A DNA stretch of 64,000 nt from a virus. The position numbers were made by a program, and so were the translations under genes. Location: positions 1 to 64,000 of IMG/VR virus record IMGVR_UViG_3300030329_006193. The stretch is one strand, 5' to 3'. Below, piece by piece: positions 41,651-50,243 of the stretch. Below the pieces are notes generated by a model. The model was not told where the DNA came from and did not search any database. It worked only from the letters and a program-made list of their open reading frames with translations. The stretch's first letter is position 1, and each line of letters begins with the position of its first letter.

Positions 41651-42493
41651 TTATTCGGAAACTGCTCTGCCTTTAAGCAGCTCCCAATCTTTTTCTGGTC
41701 TAACTTCCAGATTCTTTTCCCACACCCCTTCAAGCACAGCTGGGGTCAGTCCGTTCATTTTAGCAAAATAAACCAATGCATTTAAGTCTTTTGGGAAACA
41801 AGAGCCTCCGAAGCCTCGACGGCCGTCCGGGCCTGGGGTAGATAAATGTGTGGGGCCGATACGAGTATCATAAAGAGCGTACTCCACGACCTTATCATAA
41901 TCCACCCCGCTCAATTCGCAAATTTGTTTAAACTCATTTGCAAAACTCACCTTGGTTGCTAGAAAACAATTAATAAAATATTTTACGGATTCTGCAGTCT
42001 TCGATCCTGTTTTAACGATAGGGGTTTGCTGGAATACTGTCCGGAACATGTTCTTAACCGTCGTGGTGGCCGGGCGCGGGCCCCCAATAATGATACGATT
42101 TTGATTCTTAAAGTCCTCGATAGAGTTCGCTTCCGTCAAGAACTCCGGATTAAAGACGATGTCGATATTCTCACATTCCGCGTTGAGTCTCTCAGTAGTA
42201 CCGGGGATGACGGTAGATTTGATGACCACAATGTTGTTTAATTTAAAACTATCAATTTGACGAACGGTGTCCTCCAAAATAGATAGGTCACACTCTCCAC
42301 TTTTTTTCATGGGGGTGGGCAAACAGGTAAATACAATCTCTACCTTTTCACAAACCTCTCTGAGCGAAGAACACGTAGAAAGCTCCCCTTTAAATTTGTC
42401 GTAAGTTTCAATGGTGAAATGATTTTTCATTCCTTCTCGAATCGCGGTTCCTACAAACCCTTGGCCAATTATGCCGATTGTTGAACTAGACAT
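41651..42493 (-). CDS. UDP-glucose/GDP-mannose dehydrogenase homologue lacking the C-terminal domain, 280 aa
   Basis: I start at the ATG at 42493 (MSSSTIGIIGQGFVG), not the longer frame, because it restores the Rossmann fold to the N-terminus and overlaps the previous stop by eight bases. Family marks are the NAD-binding GQGFVG, the KSTVIPGTT loop, NPEFLTEANSIEDF and the catalytic cysteine C232 in GFGGSCFPKD. Full enzymes have about 380-440 residues; this ends about 50 residues after the cysteine, so the C-terminal nucleotide-sugar-binding domain is absent. It may use a partner chain, act on another substrate, or be inactive. It ends the glycan island. Confidence 0.8.
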   Translation of the reverse strand: MSSSTIGIIGQGFVGTAIREGMKNHFTIETYDKFKGELSTCSSLREVCEKVEIVFTCLPTPMKKSGECDLSILEDTVRQIDSFKLNNIVVIKSTVIPGTTERLNAECENIDIVFNPEFLTEANSIEDFKNQNRIIIGGPRPATTTVKNMFRTVFQQTPIVKTGSKTAESVKYFINCFLATKVSFANEFKQICELSGVDYDKVVEYALYDTRIGPTHLSTPGPDGRRGFGGSCFPKDLNALVYFAKMNGLTPAVLEGVWEKNLEVRPEKDWELLKGRAVSE

Positions 42494-43370
42494 CTGCCCC
42501 CTTTGGGAAGTTAAAGCATCGATGCATTCCCTCCGGAATGGCGACAGAAGCCGTCCATCCATATTCGGCTAACTTCGCCGGGTTGGCGCGCGTAGTGGCC
42601 ACCTCGCCTGGGCGCGCGGCTACGTAGTCGAACTCCACATCATGGTAGGTCTCAACGATTTCCTTCACTTCATTGAGAGAAATGTTATCACCGGTGCCCA
42701 CATCGAAAACCTCACCATTAAAGGGCGCGTCGTACTGCATGCAATGAATATTAGCGGCCACTACATCGTCCACATACACCATGTCTCGCCGCTGCTCCCC
42801 ATCGCCAGTAATAAAGGGGCGCTCATCTTCCAATAACGCGCGGCGCCAATTAGCCACAGCCGTAGCATAAGGGCCGTCGGCGCGCTGGTCTTCAGAGTAG
42901 ACGTTAAAGTACCTCAAACATACCGTATCGAGATCATAAACGCCGGAATATATTCCACACTCCTTTTCCGTAATAAGTTTCTGCAGGGCATAGGGATTGG
43001 TGGGCCCTGCGCCGTTGCCCACCACTGACGATGAGGAGGAATAAATAACTCGCTTTACTGACTTATTCTTGCGGGCAAAATTCAACACAACGGATCCAGC
43101 CATGACGTTGTTACGCATCGTATCAACCGGCTTCTCTAGGCAAAGGCCGATTCGTGGCCAGCACGCAAGGTGAAAAATATACTCTGGCTCAAAGTCTGCA
43201 TAATGGGGATGAAACTTGCCATCCGCATCTTCAGCCAAACAGGTGATTATATCATGGGGAACCTCTTCATTGAGATCTATGCCCATAACCTCGTGGCCCA
43301 GTTCTTTCAATTTTGCATAAAGGCGCGAACCGATGTATCCTTTATGTCCGGTTACTAAACATTTAGCCAT
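42486..43370 (-). CDS. NAD-dependent sugar epimerase (extended SDR), 294 aa
   Basis: The fold is shown by the GHKGYIG glycine motif, the SSSSSVVG strand, the NPYALQKL catalytic Tyr-Lys pair, LRYFNVY and the GDGEQRRDMVYVDDV signature. These mark UDP-glucose 4-epimerase-like enzymes acting on nucleotide sugars. Epimerase, decarboxylase and dehydratase subtypes cannot be separated by eye. The start overlaps the preceding epimerase stop by eight bases. It is one of three SDR genes in the island. Confidence 0.8.
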   Translation of the reverse strand: MAKCLVTGHKGYIGSRLYAKLKELGHEVMGIDLNEEVPHDIITCLAEDADGKFHPHYADFEPEYIFHLACWPRIGLCLEKPVDTMRNNVMAGSVVLNFARKNKSVKRVIYSSSSSVVGNGAGPTNPYALQKLITEKECGIYSGVYDLDTVCLRYFNVYSEDQRADGPYATAVANWRRALLEDERPFITGDGEQRRDMVYVDDVVAANIHCMQYDAPFNGEVFDVGTGDNISLNEVKEIVETYHDVEFDYVAARPGEVATTRANPAKLAEYGWTASVAIPEGMHRCFNFPKGADV

Positions 43371-44367
43371 TCTTTACCTGCCCCTCAATCCAAGCATAAG
43401 TGCGTTCCATCCCCACTCGGAGAGCCTGTTCGTAGTCCCAACCAAGCTCCTCGCGAATGAGAGTATTGTCGGAGTTGCGGCCCCGTACACCCACTGGGCA
43501 TGGGAATCCATATTTCTCGTGGAAGCGATCTCCCTCAATGTTATCAATTGTAAGATTCTTTCCGGAAATGTCAATAGCCATCTCCGCAAACTTGTTGATC
43601 GCGATCATTTCTTCAGAGCCAATGTTTACGGGCCCCTCAAACGTAGGATGGTCCATAAGGCGCCTAGTGGCCTCTATACACTCATCAATATACAAGAAGG
43701 AACGCGTCTGTAGGCCGTCGCCCCAAACTTCAATCTCGTCGCCCTCAGCGGCTACAGCGACCTTTCTACAGAATGCAGCCGGGGCTTTTTCTCGGCCGCC
43801 GTCCCATGTCCCTTCGGGCCCAAAAATATTATGATAGCGAGCAACTCGAACCGTCAGGCCGTAGTTCCGCGCAAAAGCAAACCAGAGACGCTCACTGAAG
43901 AGTTTCTCCCAGCCATATTCCGAATCCGGCTGCGCAGGATATGCAGAGTCCTCGGTGCAGTTGGGGTTATCGGGATCCATCTGATTATGTTCAGGGTACA
44001 TACACGCCGACGATGAATAAAAGATTCGCGTGACGTCCTTGCGGACACACTGCTCGGCAATATTTAAATTAATCATCGCCGAGTTATGCATAATGTCCGC
44101 ATCGTTCTCCCCGGTGAAAACGAAGCCCGCTCCTCCCATGTCGGCGGCAAACTGGTAAATCTCGTCCAGGTCTTCGCTCACTACCTCATCACAGATAGTT
44201 GGGTCGCGTAGATCTCCCTGCACAAATTCATCCACTACCGCCGCTATATCAAAAAACTCATGGTACTTGAGATCGACTGCGCGGACCCAGTGGCCCTCTT
44301 CTTTGAGGCGCTTAGCCATGGCGCCGCCAATAAAACCGCCGGCTCCGCATACTAAAATTCTTTTCAT
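43363..44367 (-). CDS. GDP-mannose 3,5-epimerase-like enzyme, 334 aa
   Basis: I start at the ATG at 44367, five bases after GTGAGGA, giving MKRILVCGAGGFIGG. The protein follows plant GDP-mannose 3,5-epimerase motif by motif: QFAADMGGAGF, SSACMYPE (catalytic C122), YGWEK (Y151, K155), GTWDGGREKAPAAFCRK (K194), EVWGDGLQTRSFLYIDEC, PVNIGSEEM and GVRGRNSDN. All four catalytic residues of the Arabidopsis enzyme are present. The reaction is GDP-mannose to GDP-L-galactose, with GDP-L-gulose as by-product. It sits in the same operon as GT11- and GT15-like transferases that also use GDP-sugars. An exact substrate is inferred. Confidence 0.85.
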   Translation of the reverse strand: MKRILVCGAGGFIGGAMAKRLKEEGHWVRAVDLKYHEFFDIAAVVDEFVQGDLRDPTICDEVVSEDLDEIYQFAADMGGAGFVFTGENDADIMHNSAMINLNIAEQCVRKDVTRIFYSSSACMYPEHNQMDPDNPNCTEDSAYPAQPDSEYGWEKLFSERLWFAFARNYGLTVRVARYHNIFGPEGTWDGGREKAPAAFCRKVAVAAEGDEIEVWGDGLQTRSFLYIDECIEATRRLMDHPTFEGPVNIGSEEMIAINKFAEMAIDISGKNLTIDNIEGDRFHEKYGFPCPVGVRGRNSDNTLIREELGWDYEQALRVGMERTYAWIEGQVKNG

Positions 44368-44378
44368 ATTTTCCTCAC

Positions 44379-45107
44379 TTAAGCTTTTGTCATAAAGCAA
44401 ATGCCCTTATAAAAGTCCATTTGCGTAATATCGGGGCGCCCTATCTTAAGGCGGCGGGCCCATTTCGGGTGATCGCCCAAATCTAGTCGGGACAACTGAT
44501 CATGAAAAAATGCCAGCATCTCACTGCGGCGATTTGTGTAAGAATAATCCTCTGGCATCAGATGCATTCCGAACCATCCTGATGTGGCCCCATCAACATT
44601 GGTAGCCGCACGTTCCCGTGCGCGACAGTATGGCCCGTCTAAATCCATATATGAGACTCCTAGATCTTCAATAATATAGAGTCCTCCGGACTTTAACGAG
44701 GGGAACAAACCCTCGAAGGATGCCAGGGTTAAACTATTCACATGACTGCCATCATCAATAATAATATCGAAATGGCCCGCACTATCAATGGCCGCCTGCA
44801 TCACCTCGGGATCGCCTTGACTCCCGATAAAAATTTCTAGCCGGTCTTGCTCATACTCTTTGGTCTTAGGATCGATATCAATCCCATAAACATTAGCCTG
44901 AGGGAAATACTCTTTCCAAGTACGATGAGATGCGGCGCCATGGGGATGGCGGCGCGTAGCTCGTTTTACTCCAATCTCTAGTATGTTTAATTTCTCGTCC
45001 CGGCGCGGTTCGAAATACTTTTCGTAATGGGCAATATATCCATTAGCAACTTTATCGGTACTCCACTTCATGGCAATATCTGTCAAATTATCAAAGGGTG
45101 CAGTCAT
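44379..45107 (-). CDS. Class I SAM methyltransferase, sugar O-methyltransferase-like, 242 aa
   Basis: The layout NLTDIAMKWSTDKV, then HYEKYF, LNILEIGVKR, YFPQANVYGIDIDP, DIIIDDGSHVN and GGLYIIEDL matches demethylmacrocin/TylE-type sugar O-methyltransferases. LEIGV is motif I and DIDP the acidic motif II. The DDGSHV region carries the likely metal-binding residues of this class. AGGAG lies 8 bases before the ATG. In an island full of glycosyltransferases it probably methylates a sugar hydroxyl. Confidence 0.78.
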   Translation of the reverse strand: MTAPFDNLTDIAMKWSTDKVANGYIAHYEKYFEPRRDEKLNILEIGVKRATRRHPHGAASHRTWKEYFPQANVYGIDIDPKTKEYEQDRLEIFIGSQGDPEVMQAAIDSAGHFDIIIDDGSHVNSLTLASFEGLFPSLKSGGLYIIEDLGVSYMDLDGPYCRARERAATNVDGATSGWFGMHLMPEDYSYTNRRSEMLAFFHDQLSRLDLGDHPKWARRLKIGRPDITQMDFYKGICFMTKA

Positions 45108-45877
45108 TTTTTATCTCCTAGTAAGCACACGGGTGGCATTTCAAGCTTATGTCGACTTTGCAGATGCCTCCCGATGTATATTTTTAAAACTTGATTCTCT
45201 CGATCGGTAAGGCCCGTAAAGTCCGAGCCTTTCTCATCATAATACTTTAATGCCCATTCTAATTCTTCGTAGGATGCTCCAATTTGATCTTCATCGGAAC
45301 GATCATCTTCCCAGAGTCCGTCGGTCGGGGTCGCACCCAGTATCTCTTCGCTGACTCCCAGCGCGGCAGCTAGGGAGCGGACTTCACTTTTAAGGAGGTC
45401 GGCAATGGGACTTACATCTACGCCGCCGTCGCCATATTTAGTAAAAAATCCAATACCATAATCCTCTACTTTATTGCCGGTGCCAGCCACCATCAGATTA
45501 TGAGTATTAGCGATCGCATATAGTGCTGCCATACGGAGGCGCGATCGCAGATTTACTAGAGCCAAGGGGGAATAATCATCTCCAACATCCCGAAAAGCCT
45601 CATACACATAGGTAAGGTCGTTAGTTTGTTGATACACATTAGAATAAGTATTAGTAAGCCACTGCATGTGATTGTCGGAGCGGTGTACGTGAGAGACCGG
45701 CTGGTGAATGGGGAGACCCACGACCACTACTTTTAAACCTGTGAGGGCGCACAACGTCGAGGTGAGGGCAGAATCGATTCCACCCGACACTCCTACCACA
45801 TATCCGTCCACTCCCGCAGAGCGGGCCTTCTTGGCCAACCAAGACACTATAGTTTTCTTTATTTCTTGCGTATCCAT
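45104..45877 (-). CDS. nadE: NH3-dependent NAD+ synthetase
   Basis: The start is placed at the ATG at 45877 (MDTQEIKKT), with the stop of the GT11 gene just before it; the longer frame reads through that gene. The PP-loop ATPase signature GVSGGIDSALTS is intact, and LPIHQP, RSRLRMAALYAIAN, GTGNKVEDY and the TPTDGLWEDDRSDEDQIG loop follow as in NadE. No glutaminase domain is present, so it would use ammonia to convert deamido-NAD to NAD. At 257 residues it is a normal ammonia-type enzyme. Its presence inside a glycan operon, next to several NAD-dependent dehydrogenases and epimerases, is discussed in the findings. Confidence 0.9.
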   Translation of the reverse strand: MDTQEIKKTIVSWLAKKARSAGVDGYVVGVSGGIDSALTSTLCALTGLKVVVVGLPIHQPVSHVHRSDNHMQWLTNTYSNVYQQTNDLTYVYEAFRDVGDDYSPLALVNLRSRLRMAALYAIANTHNLMVAGTGNKVEDYGIGFFTKYGDGGVDVSPIADLLKSEVRSLAAALGVSEEILGATPTDGLWEDDRSDEDQIGASYEELEWALKYYDEKGSDFTGLTDRENQVLKIYIGRHLQSRHKLEMPPVCLLGDKK

Positions 45878-45878
45878 T

Positions 45879-46724
45879 TTATTCCCACTTAAACCAGCCA
45901 TCCAAAGGAATCTGACTGAGATTCTTGTTGGAGGCCCCCTTCCAAGGGCGCCAAGGGCCATAGACTCCTACCTTTTCTGCATTACTCAAAACTGCCGCCC
46001 ACCACGATAGTGTACCATGTTCAAAGAGAATATTTTTGAACTTTCTGATAAAATTAAAATCTTCTCCCACCGTTCGTGTTTCCACATGGGGGTGGAACTG
46101 TGCAAAACCCTCAACTAGTTCATTAAAATAGGCTACTGACTCCTCGATAGGTACTCGGTTTTCAGGCGGAGTATCCACATGAAACTTCATATTTTGAAGC
46201 TCCGCGGCTGTCACCACATCCCACTTTGGCATATCCGTCACAATATGAAATTCGTCAAAATCAAACTTTTCTATGGCTCGTAAATAGTTTTCTACACGAG
46301 GTTTTGAATAAAATTCATTTTTCATAAAAAGACGATCCCCTGTCCTCATGTGAAGAACCAACGCATTATCTTCCCGTGATTCGACCGACGGATACCAATC
46401 TCGGATGAGTTCTAGATTATTGAAATAATACCGGTAGTCTTCAAAGTATCCGCTTAAATGTACGCGCGCATAGCCCTTCGACCGGTTGAATTTCTCGACA
46501 TAGTTGGCATCATTCATGTAGAGAGTATCGGAGCGGACAAAAAAGTCCTTCTCCACGAATTCTATCCCCAGCGCCTCCAAATCGGGAATGGCGTAATAAT
46601 CAGCATGAGGCGGTAGACAGCGAATGGGAACGCCCTTGGTATGTGCCACCAATTTAGCCGCTGTATGTTGAAAAATATTGTTTCCAAAGCCATTGGTCAA
46701 CTGCACCGTAACAAGATTATTCAT
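45879..46724 (-). CDS. GT11-type (fucosyltransferase-like) glycosyltransferase, 281 aa
   Basis: The start is the ATG at 46724, overlapping the sulfotransferase stop by eight bases. GT11 marks are the N-terminal VQLTNGFGNNIFQHTAAKLV, close to the family GGLGNQLFQYA pattern, the donor-binding LHMRTGDR (HxRxGD), and SWWAAVLSNAEKV near the end. GT11 enzymes normally transfer L-fucose from GDP-L-fucose. Because the same operon encodes a GDP-mannose 3,5-epimerase-like enzyme, L-galactose (a 6-hydroxy analogue of L-fucose) is a plausible substrate. No membrane segment was seen, so it would act in the cytoplasm. Confidence 0.75.
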   Translation of the reverse strand: MNNLVTVQLTNGFGNNIFQHTAAKLVAHTKGVPIRCLPPHADYYAIPDLEALGIEFVEKDFFVRSDTLYMNDANYVEKFNRSKGYARVHLSGYFEDYRYYFNNLELIRDWYPSVESREDNALVLHMRTGDRLFMKNEFYSKPRVENYLRAIEKFDFDEFHIVTDMPKWDVVTAAELQNMKFHVDTPPENRVPIEESVAYFNELVEGFAQFHPHVETRTVGEDFNFIRKFKNILFEHGTLSWWAAVLSNAEKVGVYGPWRPWKGASNKNLSQIPLDGWFKWE

Positions 46725-47427
46725 CTGACTTCTCCTCATACGTATAGCCGAAAGCCTCAATATCCGCCTTACACCGCGAGGCAACGATGTCTCTCAACTC
46801 TGAGGTATAATAAGTAGAATAGTGAGGTTCTGGTTTAATATCTTCCCCCGCATGATAACCTACGTGGTTAAGATGTGGTAACTCGATGTCTGGAACTCCC
46901 ATTTCTTGACATGCATAAGCAAAGTCTTCCACTATGTTCTCCACACGGCCTACAAAATCTACCATAAGAGTACCCGAGCGATCGCTAATATGTTCGATCT
47001 GGTTGCGCATATGCCACTTATCATGTTGATATTGATTAATCGGCATATCATAACAGGCTCCAATCTGGTGGACAAAGTCGTGAAATGAAACATTGCCGTC
47101 TTCTCCCTGCCACCCTCGATCTACCCAGCCGGTGCGCTGGCCAGTTCGAGTCAACCAATGCCAGTTAGAAATATACCTATCCCATGGATTCCTTACAAAA
47201 CAAAATTTAAATGTTTCATCCCAGCGTACACTTCCTATTACACTTTTCATCACTTCGGCCCGAGAGATATCAAAATTAAACATCGCCAACAGGGGTAAGG
47301 GGAGCATGGGATGTTGCAAGAATGAAGTCTTTTCCGTGATAAGACCTTCTTCTTGATAAGGTTCAAAAGCCGTCATCATGCTGGTGCCAGCGGCTTTGGG
47401 GACGTGAATAAAAATACCCTTATACAT
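46717..47427 (-). CDS. PAPS-dependent sulfotransferase, 236 aa
   Basis: The 5'-phosphosulfate loop is visible as FIHVPKAAGTS (K11) and the 3'-phosphate motif as FCFVRNPWDRYISNW (R79, S87). These are the two defining motifs of carbohydrate sulfotransferases. It probably transfers sulfate from host PAPS to a sugar hydroxyl. AAGGAAG lies before the ATG. A second, more divergent sulfotransferase is at 50964..51626, which suggests two different positions or sugars are sulfated. Confidence 0.82.
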   Translation of the reverse strand: MYKGIFIHVPKAAGTSMMTAFEPYQEEGLITEKTSFLQHPMLPLPLLAMFNFDISRAEVMKSVIGSVRWDETFKFCFVRNPWDRYISNWHWLTRTGQRTGWVDRGWQGEDGNVSFHDFVHQIGACYDMPINQYQHDKWHMRNQIEHISDRSGTLMVDFVGRVENIVEDFAYACQEMGVPDIELPHLNHVGYHAGEDIKPEPHYSTYYTSELRDIVASRCKADIEAFGYTYEEKSDE

Positions 47428-48118
47428 TTTTCTTCCTTAAAAACAGTAAATCCCCGGCGGTCCCTTGAGATGAAAATTTCTCTACGGCGGCGAAGCCGCG
47501 GGCAGCCATGTAGTCTACGGTCTCTTGTCGAGTCATCGCGTCGTCGTAGCTCGTCTCGCCATATTCCATCCAAAATAATTGGATATTTCTTATAGCGTCG
47601 CCCATTCCATCCAGCACATCTTTTTCCGCGCCCTGGACGTCTATCCAAACAAAGTCGACGTCGCCTATGGAGTTTTTGATGGCCCAATTTAAGTACGTGT
47701 CTGTGGGGACGGTTATAGTTTCATCGAGGGTGTGGGCGTATCCTTTCTTCAGGGAGGATGATCCCGAATTGTTTAATTTTTCTTCTTCGTAGGTAGCCGG
47801 ATCAATCCAATCATATTTGGGAGGAGTGGGCGCCGCGTTATGCTCTTGATAACTTTGGTAAAACTGCGCTGTCCCTTTTTCGTTTGAGAGGGCTATCTCA
47901 TAAAGATGAACGCGGTCATCGTCTACATATTGTTTGAATACTTTAATATTGCGGGGGTCCGGCTCAAAACAGTGAAGGGTAATATGCGGAAATGTCTCCA
48001 AGAAGCGTAAAGAATCTTCCCCATAATGTGCGCCTATCTCTACTACCACCGGGTTATCTTTACCTAAAATTTTTCTTAGGAACTCAAACTTCGCTCCATA
48101 ATGCTTCATGACCTCCAT
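47420..48118 (-). CDS. FkbM-family methyltransferase, 232 aa
   Basis: The FkbM pattern is clear: NPVVVEIGAHYGEDSLRF (SAM-binding motif I), TLHCFEPDPRNI (acidic motif), ALSNEKGTAQFY, then SIGDVDFVWIDVQGAEKDVL. Family members methylate sugar hydroxyls in polysaccharides and macrolides. The start at 48118 (MEVMKHYG) is not certain; a second ATG three codons on has GGAGG only two bases upstream. It lies between the dehydrogenase and the sulfotransferase in one tightly packed operon. Confidence 0.8.
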   Translation of the reverse strand: MEVMKHYGAKFEFLRKILGKDNPVVVEIGAHYGEDSLRFLETFPHITLHCFEPDPRNIKVFKQYVDDDRVHLYEIALSNEKGTAQFYQSYQEHNAAPTPPKYDWIDPATYEEEKLNNSGSSSLKKGYAHTLDETITVPTDTYLNWAIKNSIGDVDFVWIDVQGAEKDVLDGMGDAIRNIQLFWMEYGETSYDDAMTRQETVDYMAARGFAAVEKFSSQGTAGDLLFLRKKNV

Positions 48119-48121
48119 GAC

Positions 48122-49282
48122 TTACTTCTTTCGCACTTCGTACAGAAATAGATCGCCGTAGAGGGCTTGAACGGTTTCTATGACCTCTTGCACATCCGAA
48201 ATAAGAACTTCATAACCCCCATAAGCGAGGCCGACAGCAAACTCTAGCTGTTGGGATTCCTCAATCATGGTGGACCCCTCCTTGTATGTCACTGACTCGA
48301 ACCATACCGTAATTTTATCACTGTAATTAGACTTGTCGTGCTGCCCAAAAGCTAAGGTCGCACTATCCTCCTTGGGATTGTTAAGCATGTAATCCTTGAG
48401 TTGGAACTCCAGATGTTTCTTGTTACTGTCATCGGTAGCTCGTGAGATGTCGGCGGCTACATTGATGTCGGCTGCGAAAATCCCTAGTGCGCGGTTGTCG
48501 CGAGGAAAACAGGGTCCTCCATAACCAAACCCATAACGGGTCAGTTTCTTGCCTACTCGACTATCGGCGCCGATTGCATCCAATACCACCTGCGGCGTGC
48601 CTCCTGCTTTCTTCACAATGTCACCGATCATATTGGTGTAGGCAATCTTAGTTGTCAAGAAACAGTTAAGAGAGATTTTAGTTATTTCAGCTTCGGTAGG
48701 GCTCATCCGACACACACGCGGCTCATTATCCGTCATACGTTCGTATAGCTCCTCCAATAGATTACCCACCATGGGGTTGGCCTCACCGATCAATACCATG
48801 TCTGGATTTTCTTGATCGCGGATGATAGTACCCTGTGCGATAAACTCGGGATTATATGTAACGGTCCAATTATAGTCTTCTAGGCGTTTTCCTAGTTCCT
48901 CGCAATAGCCGGGCATCGTAGTACAATTCATTACCAAGTGTTTGGTCTCGTTCTGAACCCCTCTCTCGACAAGGTTGGATACCAGACCTTCAATCTGAGA
49001 GTGATCATAGCGTCCGTTAGGAAGCGAAGGCGTTGCTACCACAACAAACAGGACATTAGAGTGGGCCAGCGCCTTGTCCAGGCTAGTGGTCGCTTCGAAA
49101 TTCTTGCTAGCTGCTAGGCGTACGTTTACCCGCGCCTCAGAGCTGTTAAAAGTCTTATCGTTGATGCTCTTCACATACGGCTCGTTAACATCCACGCCGA
49201 CCACGCGGTAGCCTGCGCGCTCCAGGCTTAGACTAAAGCAAAGCCCTAATTTTCCAATTCCTATAACACTAATATTATCCAT
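48122..49282 (-). CDS. UDP-glucose/GDP-mannose 6-dehydrogenase, full length, 386 aa
   Basis: Unlike the homologue at 41651..42493, this one has all three domains. The Rossmann motif is GIGKLG (8-13), followed by VATPS, the NPEFIAQGT loop and the catalytic cysteine C258 in GFGYGGPCFPRDN; the C-terminal nucleotide-sugar domain continues to residue 386. It would oxidise a UDP- or GDP-sugar to the uronic acid with two NAD per turnover. By the GDP-sugar context a GDP-mannose substrate is as likely as UDP-glucose. The catalytic mechanism of the family is established; the substrate is inferred. Confidence 0.82.
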   Translation of the reverse strand: MDNISVIGIGKLGLCFSLSLERAGYRVVGVDVNEPYVKSINDKTFNSSEARVNVRLAASKNFEATTSLDKALAHSNVLFVVVATPSLPNGRYDHSQIEGLVSNLVERGVQNETKHLVMNCTTMPGYCEELGKRLEDYNWTVTYNPEFIAQGTIIRDQENPDMVLIGEANPMVGNLLEELYERMTDNEPRVCRMSPTEAEITKISLNCFLTTKIAYTNMIGDIVKKAGGTPQVVLDAIGADSRVGKKLTRYGFGYGGPCFPRDNRALGIFAADINVAADISRATDDSNKKHLEFQLKDYMLNNPKEDSATLAFGQHDKSNYSDKITVWFESVTYKEGSTMIEESQQLEFAVGLAYGGYEVLISDVQEVIETVQALYGDLFLYEVRKK

Positions 49283-50243
49283 TGATCAAATCTTCCATAT
49301 AAGTTTTTAGCAGTTCGGCCCGGTGGGCCCAGGTGTGCTTAGCATGAAAGTCGTCATGCGCGCGTTGGATAATCTTCTCCGACTCATCCCAGTTGTTAAG
49401 ATAGTAATAAAACTTCTCCAGGAAATCGCTTAAATCATCCTTGAACTCTACACAGTTTACACCATCTTGAAGATCCTTTTTATATTCTTCTTTAATTTCG
49501 CTACATAATAAAAGAGTTTTAGACATTCCAATTTCATAATAACGACCGGTGACTTCTTCGAATGGGGCCGGGGTGGCGAGCCATATGCGACACTGGTGAA
49601 TCTTTCGAGCATATTCGTCATAGCTGGGAATACGCGGAGCTGTGGAGTCCGAACCATTAAGAAAAGTTGTGATTCCTTCTTGTTCTTTCAAAAGCTCCTG
49701 CAGTCGAGAGCGAATATTGACAGTCTTAAAGGCGCCTTCAACATAGAGCTTATTGTCATGCAGGGCGCCGCTGAAGCCCACATCGTACTGTTTTTCTTCT
49801 TGGCGATCATAGAAAACGGCGGCGTCTGCAGCTTGGGGCAGCAGCTTGCACGGGATACCTGTGGCCTCTTGGTATTTTTTAGTAAGAGGGACAGAAGTGA
49901 CAATCTGACTAAACCCATTAGTTTTTAGAAAGTTAAGCTTCTCAGTAAGAAAGTTTTGAGGCTTAAACAAGTAGCCCATTGAGGGGATCCCCACCTTATC
50001 CAGATTGAAGTTCTTTTCAAAGGCCCGCTCTTTGAGGGCAAACCATCCCATCCCAAAATAAATAATATCCGGCTTCTCCGGGCAAAGCCGGAGTGCATCG
50101 AGAATCGATGTCATGTTTTCGTCTCGATAAAGATAGCACTCGGCTAAGGTACTGAATTGATCATATAAGTAATTGTAATGCTGGTATGTTTGACTCTTCG
50201 CCGAATGAACGGCGGGGTCGATGTAGAGTACTTTCACAGCCAT
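49275..50243 (-). CDS. GT-B glycosyltransferase, CgeB-like, 322 aa
   Basis: The layout resembles CgeB/Glyco_trans_1_2 proteins: an N-terminal alpha/beta half (VKVLYIDPAVHS), then a donor half with YDVGFSGALHDNK and the glutamate-containing ATPAPFEEVTGRYYEIGMS (E near residue 240). It ends in helical YMEDLI. The ATG at 50243 overlaps the methyltransferase gene. It is one of the island's eight transferases; acceptor and donor are unknown. Confidence 0.68.
   Translation of the reverse strand: MAVKVLYIDPAVHSAKSQTYQHYNYLYDQFSTLAECYLYRDENMTSILDALRLCPEKPDIIYFGMGWFALKERAFEKNFNLDKVGIPSMGYLFKPQNFLTEKLNFLKTNGFSQIVTSVPLTKKYQEATGIPCKLLPQAADAAVFYDRQEEKQYDVGFSGALHDNKLYVEGAFKTVNIRSRLQELLKEQEGITTFLNGSDSTAPRIPSYDEYARKIHQCRIWLATPAPFEEVTGRYYEIGMSKTLLLCSEIKEEYKKDLQDGVNCVEFKDDLSDFLEKFYYYLNNWDESEKIIQRAHDDFHAKHTWAHRAELLKTYMEDLING

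Noticed and set aside
42494-42562. 23-residue extension of the truncated dehydrogenase
   Set aside because: It runs through the end of the preceding epimerase gene; starting at 42493 gives a standard Rossmann N-terminus.
45878-45961. 28-residue N-terminal extension of NadE in the open frame
   Set aside because: It lies wholly inside the GT11 gene; the ATG at 45877 gives a normal NadE N-terminus.
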